This document shows, piece by piece, positions 56,213 to 64,000 of a DNA stretch of 64,000 nt. Each line of letters starts with the position of its first letter. Within the stretch, counting starts at the first letter, position 1. The position numbers and the translations under genes are program-made. The notes below the pieces were generated by a model. The model did not search any database. It saw nothing but the letters and a program-made list of their open reading frames with translations, and was not told the origin of the DNA. Source of the stretch: Colletotrichum lupini (lineage: Eukaryota > Ascomycota > Sordariomycetes > Glomerellales > Glomerellaceae); the NCBI RefSeq assembly GCF_023278565.1, contig NC_064677.1, positions 248,001-312,000 on the forward strand. The letters are read 5' to 3'.

Positions 56213-58304
56213 GGTGATGTGAAGTGTGAAGTAATGGACTTTGCTTGATAGGCGTGAAAAGAAATTTCCCGTGGCATTAATAGAAACAGGGTGGGGTATC
56301 AAAGGCAGTCAACTAGAGAGAAAAAGGGCTGCCAGCAGTCGCGTACGAACGGAACGAAGATATGTTTCTTGAACCAACACCTATGGGGATGATGACCAGA
56401 TGGGTGAAAGAACCAACGACATCTAGTAGAAACATCTAGAGACGGATAGGGACGTATCTATACAAGAAGCTCTGATGGTCATGGTCCCCTCGAGCCTAAA
56501 ACATCGAGCGTCGATCTCTCTTCAGGGTAAGTCGAGATGCCACTTGCCATATGCGGCGGAATTCCGCTCCACTCAGACCCTGACATGGTCCGCACCGGGG
56601 TGGACTGGAGTGGAACACGGAAAGGTGGGAAGCTCCTTGCGAGAATCCCAGACATGTCTAGCCGGAGCCAAATCATTGAAGGGAGTGGCAGAGTTGCAGC
56701 CACGGCCCCGGGTCTCACGACGTTAATCGTCCAAGTGGCAGAGTCATCTTTGGAACTTGCAGTCATTATCGGGGAGAAGCTGGGGTATAGCCTACAGCCG
56801 CGAGAGTTCTGTCATTTTCAGGCTTAAGAGCGCACAGGTCGAAGCCAAGAGCGTTTCTGCAAAGTTACAGTAAGCCATAGGCTTGTGTCAAACGAAGTCA
56901 AAAGAAAGTCGTGTTCAATTGGATCGACCTCGACGGCTATGTTGTTGTAGCATGGTGTCGATGCGTCAGAGTACCGACAAGGGCCGCGTGGAAGACATTG
57001 AAGCTTGAACAGAGTAGTTTGGAGCGATGCGAACTAGAGAGGGAATGTGTATACGAGATACGGGCCCAATAAGGCAAGTCGTTCATTATGATACTTGGTA
57101 CTAGTAAGTCGATGTTGTAGTTAGGAGCGTGGCGCCAGGAAGGGCAAAAGGGGGATGAGCAGAGTTTGAGATGGGAGCCACAGATGATGGAGAAGCAGGT
57201 TGTCAGTTGAAGATGCTGGTGTTTGCAAGTTTCAGACGGTTGTGTGAAGTTGCAAAGACTCTGCGGTGATTGGCTCATGGCCATGCCCATCATCCGTAGA
57301 CTGTAGCTGTAGCCCGGCTGAGAGTACCTAATGGCGATTAAGGCTGTTTGCAATCGTTCCAAGACGACCAAAGAGGAGGTTAAAGCCTGGACAAGGGACC
57401 CATGTAGCACATCATAACGGTTCCCGCCGTGGCGATGAGGATGGTGTCGGGCAGACACATGCTTGTGTGTCGAGTCTGTCTGTGAGTGCTTGATGGGATC
57501 TGACACAATCTGACAGGGGAAACCAGCAGACACAACTCATGAACAACAAGGAATGACTTGGGCATTGGCGGGTCACAGCGTCATTCAGGCGCTAAGATGC
57601 AACTGCCAGACATGTCAGCCGGGCCTCTTCCTGGTTTCCCCCGGCTTGCGGTAGAATCTCTCCCATCAGTTCTCGCAAACTGCCCGCAAACCATTTCCAA
57701 AAGCGGTAACTCCCTGCAAAGGGGTCTTTTGCTGCAAAAGACGGAGCCGAGTACGGTGCCTCTAGAGAAAGTTTAGTCAGCCGGTTGACCGCAGAGGTTC
57801 CCTTCTAGAACGAGGTGGCGCTGATCATTAACTCATCGACAACTCCCACCATCCCCGTCTCTTCAACTCAAAAGGGGAACCACCTCATCGTGTCCGCGTT
57901 CGTATTGTGAAGCCCAAACGCATCACGCATTTCACTGTCGTGGAACCTTCTCCGACTGTCAGACACACGTCGTCCCTTATTTCCACTTCCAGTGCCTTTG
58001 CCCCCCACCCCACACTTGAGGCTACACCTCGATACAGACTAGAGACTGAGGCTGTACGGATACACTCATATTCAACTTGATACAGTTGATCCAATCGCCA
58101 ATCGGCATCTTCCATTGCGCAGTGAAGCACTTTACCTTAGCTCAGAGGTCGTCTGAGCTACCGCTAGCGTCGTCCCCCGAACTTTTCAGAAACTTAGCGT
58201 TTGTCTGACACTTTGATCCCGCGGACGCAATAAGGCCGACTCTCAACGCCGTTGACGCTGGCAGTCTATCAAACTCAACGGCGTCTGCCCCGTCACATCA
58301 GGCG
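56213..58304. other. 2.1-kb divergent intergenic region, no gene recognised
   Basis: Promoters of the membrane protein (left) and the second 2EXR gene (right). A 198-codon minus frame at 56937-57533 lacks motifs or codon bias and is not called. Confidence 0.5.
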
Positions 58305-59561
58305 ATGGACCTACCAGTTCGGTCAACATCACGCCAGCTTCCGCCTCCCCAGGCTGAAGACGAGCATGACGCCGAGGTGTTTGAGGCCGAGCACCAAGAT
58401 GGGGGCCTCCGAACCACGGACATCCATGCTCCGCCCGCCGTCCGGAAAACGCCCTCGACACCCTGGAAGAATTTAGAGGCGTGTGAAGGTTTCGACCTGC
58501 GGACCTGGGTAGCCGCTTCGGGAAGCGAGCCGAGGACGACTACTATGACCACAGCTACAGACACAGCATCGCTAATCCCCAACAGTAGCCGCAGCAGCTA
58601 CGGGTACGAACAAGATTCAGTCTTTCATCGCTTCCCAGACCTGCCTTATGAGCTACGACGCAAGATCTGGCGCATGCACCTGGAACGGCCACGCATCGTC
58701 GTGATCAGAGGCGTACCAGACGGCTCGGGCGTTCAGGCCTCCGGCAACAACCTGGGCAACATGGCATGCAACGCACACTGGTACTGCGAGAACAGGAGCC
58801 CGGCGCTCTTTCGCGTGTGCGACGAGTCACGCCGCGAAGCCGTGTCCTTCTTCAGGATTTGGTTGCCGATGAGGTCATTGGCGCCCGACAGCCACGGGTT
58901 CCCGGATCTGAAGCATAGAAACCCGGCGTGGGACCGGATCTACATCAATCCTGACTGGGACCTCGTGCTCTACCAGGGCGCTACCAGGTCTCTCACTATG
59001 CCCATCCTTGCCAGCGACCTGCTCGCCCACGATCCATTGGGTAGAGGGGTCGCGCATTACGGATCGAATGACTGGCCCCAGAGCATCTGGCAGGTTGATC
59101 CAGATCCAGGGTTTGGCATGGCTACCCTGAATGAATCCTTTGCCTGCCTCGAAACCTTTGTCCTCTGCACGAGATCCACGTCTGAGATAACCCGTCCACT
59201 CGGCGAAGGCTATGTACACGCTGTGGCCGGCGATGTTGGTCTCGCTAGTTTACGTGACTCTGGCTCTGGGTCTCACATATTTGACTGGCACCGTGCCTCA
59301 TCCGGCATGGCCGCAAAGACCCCGAACAACAGTATGGTTCGAAAGGCGCTGGTCTTTGGCAAAGGCGTCGACCAATCGGTTGTGAATAACCTCGTCACGA
59401 TGGAAATGACTACCCGTATCCGCGATGGAGACCTCGCCTGGGCCCTCCACTCGACAACCGACGGATGGGTCATTAGGCTCGCCTGGCAGCCCCCGGACTG
59501 CACCATCTCCCACGTCATGCACCTGACCACGGGTCCTATCAAGGAACCCAGAGTAAGTTGA
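58305..59561 (+). CDS. 2EXR-domain protein
   Basis: Intronless, 418 residues, start MDLPVRSTSRQ (gcgATGGAC). Residues 1-105 are charged and disordered; the 2EXR domain begins at 107 with FHRFPDLPYELRRKIW, then LERPRIVVIR, FRVCDESRREAVSFFR and a YINPDWDLVLY strand. The block DLLAHDPLGRGVAHYG parallels DCLAFDPLGVGIRHFG in the protein encoded at 50487, so the two are paralogues on the same strand, about 5.7 kb apart, with the glycine-rich membrane protein between. The role of 2EXR proteins is unknown. Confidence 0.85.
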   Translation: MDLPVRSTSRQLPPPQAEDEHDAEVFEAEHQDGGLRTTDIHAPPAVRKTPSTPWKNLEACEGFDLRTWVAASGSEPRTTTMTTATDTASLIPNSSRSSYGYEQDSVFHRFPDLPYELRRKIWRMHLERPRIVVIRGVPDGSGVQASGNNLGNMACNAHWYCENRSPALFRVCDESRREAVSFFRIWLPMRSLAPDSHGFPDLKHRNPAWDRIYINPDWDLVLYQGATRSLTMPILASDLLAHDPLGRGVAHYGSNDWPQSIWQVDPDPGFGMATLNESFACLETFVLCTRSTSEITRPLGEGYVHAVAGDVGLASLRDSGSGSHIFDWHRASSGMAAKTPNNSMVRKALVFGKGVDQSVVNNLVTMEMTTRIRDGDLAWALHSTTDGWVIRLAWQPPDCTISHVMHLTTGPIKEPRVS

Positions 59562-59786
59562 GTGGCAAAGCGTCTTCCACATTGGGATATACTTCTATAT
59601 TCGTTCATCTCTGATCCTTTTGTTACATTTGTTATGCGCGGTCCGGCGACAGCACAGCGTCATGACTGCGGGAAAACGAGGAAAATATTGCTTCCGCTGC
59701 CTCTCTTGCGCCGCAGCTGGGATTGATGTCCTTTTTGTCAAATGTTTTACACCTATGATACAACAGACGTCTCTCTTCTAGCGGCT

Positions 59787-60849
59787 TTACCGGTTCGCCG
59801 AGAGCGGCCTCAATATTCTGTCCCTGATAACTCTACCTGCCACTTCGGCGCCGTGCTGGAGGGTGATGGCTCCGACGATAGCAAAGACTGCCGAGTTGAG
59901 AACAATTTGCTGGCCAGAGCCAGAAAGGTTTTCGGGCTGGAGACGACGATTGTTAGAAAAAAGAGCCAGGAGAGGGTGTCGTCGCCTCCTGAGGGAAGCC
60001 CGATGAGGCGGAGGAAGGGAGCTATGAGTTTTAGGCTTACCTTTGCCGGCTTCCATCGCAAAACTTTGTCAAGACCGGCAGCGAGCGCCAGCGCCTCGAC
60101 CTTTTCTTTCGTAACGACCTTCTGGGGCTGCTCGGCGTTGAGGTTGTCGACTCTCGTGAGAGCAGGGTGCTCAAAGGGTGTTCGCTGATACGATTTTTCC
60201 GGAACGATTGCCTTCTTCGAGGAATCGGTCCCCGTCACTATGCGGTTCGTGGTCTCGAGAATAACCGCCTGTCTACCTATAATGCGTTGCCCAACGGCTC
60301 GAGTCAGCTTCGTGTGCCTTTTCTTTTCCCCCTCCGCACTTAATTGTCGCAACTGAAGCTTGGTTGGGAGCAAAGTCGTGTGTCCTTACCCAAGTATGCC
60401 AGCTTGTCGTTGAATCCCCGGCGACCCTGGTCGAAACTCTTGTGCGTGACCGCCAGCCACTTGGTCTCATCCGGCAACATCTTGTCTCCATCTCTGCCCA
60501 GAAGCTTCACGTACATCTGATCCAGCTTCTTGGGATCCTCGTTGACCTTCCAAACACTGCGCGCCGGGTTCTTGGTGATGTGAGGCGAGAAGGGTGCCTT
60601 CATTCCCTCGGGAGTGTATGACCATCTCGGGCGCTGTCTGATCTCATCGGGCCGCTCAGCCTCTTCGGTTTTCCGTGACAGTTGATCGAATTTGCTCTCC
60701 GCCTCGGCCTCCTTTCGGGAGGTGGTCGTCGCAAAGGATCGGGAGAGGCGTTGGATAGGAGAGACGACTCGTGAGTTTGCCGCTGATTGGCAATGCCTCG
60801 CGGCTTGCCTCGTGAGGCTATATGCTGACCGGGAGCCGTTGGTTGCCAT
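59787..60849 (-). CDS. MRPL15: mitochondrial large ribosomal subunit protein mL57 (RNase III-like fold)
   Basis: Structural protein of the fungal mitoribosome with a catalytically inactive RNase III-type fold. Three exons (60390-60849, 60041-60276, 59787-59936), introns 113 and 104 bp, 281 residues. The start MATNGSRSAYSLTRQAARHC gives a basic, Ser-rich mitochondrial presequence ending near RSFATTTSRKE; an in-frame ATG at 60987 would add 46 residues and is less likely. Core: DETKWLAVTHKSFDQGRRGFND, then LAYLG joined by splicing to RQAVILETT, then GLDKVLRWKP, and the final FAIVGAITLQHGAEVAGRV, all typical of the family. Splicing at 60277 rather than nearer acceptors is required to keep this frame. 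Confidence 0.87.
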
Positions 60850-61349
60850 TGGGGGCGGTCGGCGAGGGAGGGACGACGGTGTGGTGCGGATTTCGGTGTG
60901 GGCGTACCGTCGTATAGCTAGAGCTCCTGATGCTGGGAACTTTTTCGCGATGGGCGCTCGGAACAATTTCTCGACGTCACGTGGCATCGCGCGGAAGGCG
61001 GATCATGCAGCGACCGGCGCTAGTCGTCATGTGGCCTAGTACCCTTCCGAGTTGAGCACGGCCCCTAGTGACACAGTGAGTACGTCCCTTACTCCGTGGC
61101 TTAGGTAATGCTCGCAGCTTCCTTTCAATTAAACCCAACGCGTTTCTCCACTTATTTCTGACACGCATGTGAAGAGCTGCGACGCGTCCCTCAAAGGAAA
61201 GGAAGGGACGGTCCTGCAGCTTGCTCAGCCTGCTTGACCAACCCCTCAAGTTCAATTCCTTTCAGTCCTCTCCTCAATTGACAACTATGGCATGACAATC
61301 TTTTCGGGAGAATCAATTCCAACTGAATAGCTTCCCTTTCTCAAGCATC
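60850..61349. other. divergent promoter region of MRPL15 and RTT109
   Basis: 500 bp between the two start codons; may include an N-terminal extension of MRPL15 to 60987. Nothing else seen. Confidence 0.5.
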
Positions 61350-63101
61350 ATGGCGACTCCGAGCCGAACCAAGGCCACCGCCCAGAGCAGTGCTCTTCTC
61401 CTTGAGAAATTGTCCGCTGTTCTGCCCAAGGGCTACCGCTTTGGCATCCACCACCTCTCAACTCCTCCGACCAAGACGGACGCCCTGTACTCAGCTCCTC
61501 CCGAAGAACGAGAAGACAAGACCTTTTGCGAAAAGCATTTTCTTGCAATATCCATCGATATTCCCTCAATCACTACCGACGCTGCCCTTGAAGCAAAGGA
61601 GACTACCTCGAAGCAAGTTCTTGTCCTCGCGCTAGAGGTCTACATCTACACGACTGCATACTCCAGCACTTTCTTCGTTGCCAAAGCCGATTCAACTGGC
61701 TACTTGAAGCTTCTCAACCTTCCCAAAGGCACCTCATCGCCAATCAAGGAGATTAGCAGTGCCTTTGTTTCGTACCTGGTCGAGCAGCGCAGGCGCAAGG
61801 GCATTCAATCCATCGTTAGTCTCTTCGCCCGGGCTCAAGATCAATACCTCTTCCCTGGCTCTGTCGAGTACAGTGGCAAGCATGTGCTCGATGACAGAGG
61901 ACTAGTGAAGTGGTGGTGCAAAGTCCTAGACCCTCTCTTGGAGAACCCTCCCGTGGGAAAGGGAGCTCCATGGGGTACTGTCAAAGGCTACCTCGTCATC
62001 CCGGGACTCGACAATTACGAAACCAAGGCTTTCCTGCCCAAGACCCCAAAGAGCGCGTCAAATTGGGTCCTGGGTCACGCTCTCGAGAAGATCTCGCATT
62101 ACACTAAGGAGTACGATTGGGTACCTGCACGATGCCTTATCCCCCGGTTCCCAGACGATCCGAAATCCCGATTCCGAGACGAGCTGGATGAAGAAGCGGG
62201 CAAGTCGAAGCAAATCAAGACCACTGGACAATGGAAGAGCGTGAAGAGCTTGGATACCTTCTGGGAAATGATGGCATACAGACAAGAGTGTTCGAGCGGT
62301 CGGCTCACGGGCTTCATCTGGGTTGTCTTTGATGAGGAGGCCGAGCAAGTGCATACTGACAGTGCCTCTGCAAATCTCCCAACGCCGAACCCTTCTTTCG
62401 ATGCGTCTAACCCGCCCGTCACGCCTAGCAAGCAGAAGGCAGTACGGCCCGTCACACCCATGTCCACCCCTCGCAAGCTGTTTCCCGTGCCACCTTCCGG
62501 CACACCGACTAAGACCAAGACTAAGCCAGAGAAGCCTGAGAGCAAAAACAAACATAAGAAGAACAAGTCTAATTTGGCGGGAGTCGTTAAGTCAAGACAG
62601 CCACGCATCAAAACCCAACAGCGTAACTACCTGCTAGACAAGCCAATCTCGACTGCCTATTACTTCTGGCCTGCTGAGGGTAGGGGCCGCAAGATTGTCG
62701 ATGAGAACGATTACAAGAGAGTCAATGAGCTTCTCCTACGCCTAGACTTTGCCAAACCAGAGATCGCAGCTAGCGGCACGCGGCGATGGATCAGCGAGGT
62801 CGGCATGGGAGACGATTGGGGCATGCAGGTTGTGGGCCGGAAGGAGACTCCAACGCCAGCGTCAAATGGCTCTTCGGCGAACGCCGTGAATGTCATCTCG
62901 GGCCTTATTAAGCGCAAGCGCCCGGAGGACTCCGCGACTCCTACTTCAGATGAGCCGCCGACCAAGGTTAACGTCCTCAGTACGGGGCTCATTCGAAAGA
63001 AGTCTAAAGACGAATCAGCGGCCGCAGCGGCGAACGGAGGGGAAACACCGCAAGTCAACGTGTCAGGAGCCGGTCTCGTCCGCAAGAAGCGTGACGTATG
63101 A
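61350..63101 (+). CDS. RTT109: histone H3-K56 acetyltransferase Rtt109 (KAT11)
   Basis: Fungal-specific nuclear acetyltransferase that modifies newly made H3 with Asf1 and Vps75, for replication-coupled nucleosome assembly. Intronless, 583 residues, start MATPSRTKATAQ. Family blocks: LLEKLSAVLPKGYRFGIHHL at the start, LVLALEVYIYTT, FVAKADSTGYL, LVKWWCKVLDPLL, GYLVIPGLDNYET, IPRFPDDPKSRFRDEL and FWEMMAYRQECSSGRLTGF. A basic disordered insertion (about 380-420, SKNKHKKNKS) precedes the last core segment ISTAYYFWPAEGRG. The C-terminal 71 residues carry three copies of a VNV..(G)L[IV][KR][RK]K motif. Divergent from MRPL15. Confidence 0.95.
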   Translation: MATPSRTKATAQSSALLLEKLSAVLPKGYRFGIHHLSTPPTKTDALYSAPPEEREDKTFCEKHFLAISIDIPSITTDAALEAKETTSKQVLVLALEVYIYTTAYSSTFFVAKADSTGYLKLLNLPKGTSSPIKEISSAFVSYLVEQRRRKGIQSIVSLFARAQDQYLFPGSVEYSGKHVLDDRGLVKWWCKVLDPLLENPPVGKGAPWGTVKGYLVIPGLDNYETKAFLPKTPKSASNWVLGHALEKISHYTKEYDWVPARCLIPRFPDDPKSRFRDELDEEAGKSKQIKTTGQWKSVKSLDTFWEMMAYRQECSSGRLTGFIWVVFDEEAEQVHTDSASANLPTPNPSFDASNPPVTPSKQKAVRPVTPMSTPRKLFPVPPSGTPTKTKTKPEKPESKNKHKKNKSNLAGVVKSRQPRIKTQQRNYLLDKPISTAYYFWPAEGRGRKIVDENDYKRVNELLLRLDFAKPEIAASGTRRWISEVGMGDDWGMQVVGRKETPTPASNGSSANAVNVISGLIKRKRPEDSATPTSDEPPTKVNVLSTGLIRKKSKDESAAAAANGGETPQVNVSGAGLVRKKRDV

Positions 63102-63367
63102 CTTCGGAGGACAAGGAGTCAGGCATCTTATGGGTACTAGCAAGGCGTTGGATCAGGGATACCAGGTAACAGGATGGTTTGTGTTTACCTACGGATACTG
63201 GGATAGGGTTTGGGAAGACCCGATGAGGACAGGACATCAAGGGCACATTATTACGTTGCCCCAAATTGATCAAAATGTTGTATTGAGGCAGCAAGTTTAC
63301 CGCATTTGTAGATCTTCATTAAACACGAAATGGTCTCGATTCGCATAAACCACAGTGCCCATAATCA

Positions 63368-64000
63368 TCACAGCCATTGCGCATCATCTGAACCTAGCGG
63401 CTTCGGCATCACATCCCAACCAACCTCGCAACCTTCGACCCGAGCACTATGTCTGATTGCAGTCATGGGGCCGAAACCCGTCTTTCGAGTCTCGAAAAAC
63501 TCGCTGGGGACGTCCTCAGGCTTCTCGTAGTTACCAACTCCTTCAAATCCGCTAGCCCCTGAATACTGTCCCAGACTTCGCAGGTATTTCATCACGCCCG
63601 CGAGGGAAACGTCAACCTTGTACGATCCGCCTGACTTCGCCCTCTTGTATAGAGCTGCAGTGACACCTGTTGCGAGCAGGTATCCGCCAGCATGGTCCAG
63701 AGCTTGACAGGGTGTCGGACGGGCAGCTTCTCCCAGCCCGGCGTGCTCTGCCTCGGAGACATTCATGCCCGAGCAAGTCTGCACCAAAGAATCGTAGCCT
63801 CGACGGTTGGACCAGGGTCCTTGGGGCCCGAATGCAGACATGTTGGCGATGATGATGGACGGGTTGATCTTCACCAGCTCCTCGGACGACAGACCGTAGC
63901 CGGCCAGGCTGCCGGGGCGGAACCCCTGGACAAATACGTCGCACGTCTGGATCAGCTCGATGAGCTGGGCCTTGTCAGAATGGTTGTGGATATCCAGCTG
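63368..64000 (-). CDS. CaiB/BaiF family (class III) CoA-transferase, C-terminal part
   Basis: Transfers CoA between acyl groups; fungal members are usually mitochondrial or peroxisomal. The frame is open from the right edge of the window to a stop at 63368 (210 residues); the N-terminal half, with the catalytic aspartate region, is outside. Visible family blocks: DVFVQGFRPGSLAGYGLSSE, INPSIIIANMSAFGPQGPW, RRGYDSLVQTCSGM, TPCQALDHAGGYLLATGVTAAL and the C-terminal SLAGVMKYLRSLGQY. Full members have about 400 or more residues, so roughly half is present. Substrate cannot be told. Convergent with RTT109, 266 bp apart. Confidence 0.92.
   Translation of the reverse strand, partial: QLDIHNHSDKAQLIELIQTCDVFVQGFRPGSLAGYGLSSEELVKINPSIIIANMSAFGPQGPWSNRRGYDSLVQTCSGMNVSEAEHAGLGEAARPTPCQALDHAGGYLLATGVTAALYKRAKSGGSYKVDVSLAGVMKYLRSLGQYSGASGFEGVGNYEKPEDVPSEFFETRKTGFGPMTAIRHSARVEGCEVGWDVMPKPLGSDDAQWL

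Noticed and set aside
56937..57533. 198-codon minus-strand ORF
   Set aside because: No motif, no gene-like codon bias, many His/Ser/Thr of random character; no splice-supported extension.
60277..60389. Nearer acceptors inside the first MRPL15 intron
   Set aside because: Those tested run into a stop or break the frame; only the acceptor before 60276 yields LAYLG-RQAVILETT, the family sequence.

Overview
The window looks like nuclear DNA of a filamentous ascomycete (Pezizomycotina, probably a Sordariomycete). The evidence is 46-113 bp GT-AG introns with CTAAC/CTGAC-like branch sites, AT-rich transposon copies carrying TAA/TAG-type stop codons typical of RIP, and fungal-only families: an AA9 polysaccharide monooxygenase with CBM1 modules, a class II hydrophobin, a CFEM receptor, 2EXR proteins, RTT109, UGO1 and a WSC cell-wall protein.

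Bases 1-13,783 are transposon territory with one gene island. A Ty1/copia-like element A (1-1710, minus) with an almost open gag sits inside a second, RIP-mutated copia copy B (1711-4194, minus). A full-length RIP-mutated copy C of the same family (6755-13,783, plus) has 202-bp LTRs and a perfect 5-bp target duplication. B and C lie head to head and enclose a 2.56-kb normal-composition island with one gene, a secreted AA9 LPMO with two CBM1 modules.

Bases 14-21 kb hold housekeeping genes: UGO1 (mitochondrial fusion), YAH1-type mitochondrial ferredoxin and RRP15 (60S ribosome biogenesis), plus a doubtful small membrane ORF.

Bases 23-41 kb are an accessory region: a myo-inositol-type sugar transporter, a Zn2Cys6/Fungal_trans_2 regulator convergent with a cytochrome P450, a CFEM-domain seven-helix receptor, a class II hydrophobin, and a divergent pair of an UNC93-like MFS protein and a TauD/TfdA-type dioxygenase. 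A sequence motif, AATAGGCAA with extensions, recurs upstream of both the regulator and the P450. A gene-poor stretch of 5.5 kb follows (41.2-46.7 kb).

Bases 46.7-64 kb hold a WSC-domain GPI-anchored wall protein with a 20-unit PPAGA array, two related 2EXR-domain proteins on either side of a large glycine-rich repeat membrane protein of unknown function with a possible cytochrome b561-like end, mitochondrial ribosomal protein mL57 (MRPL15), the H3K56 acetyltransferase RTT109 with a three-fold C-terminal repeat, and the C-terminal part of a CaiB/BaiF CoA-transferase running off the window.

All gene models were built by hand from reading frame, splice phase and family resemblance. No database search or computed alignment was possible.
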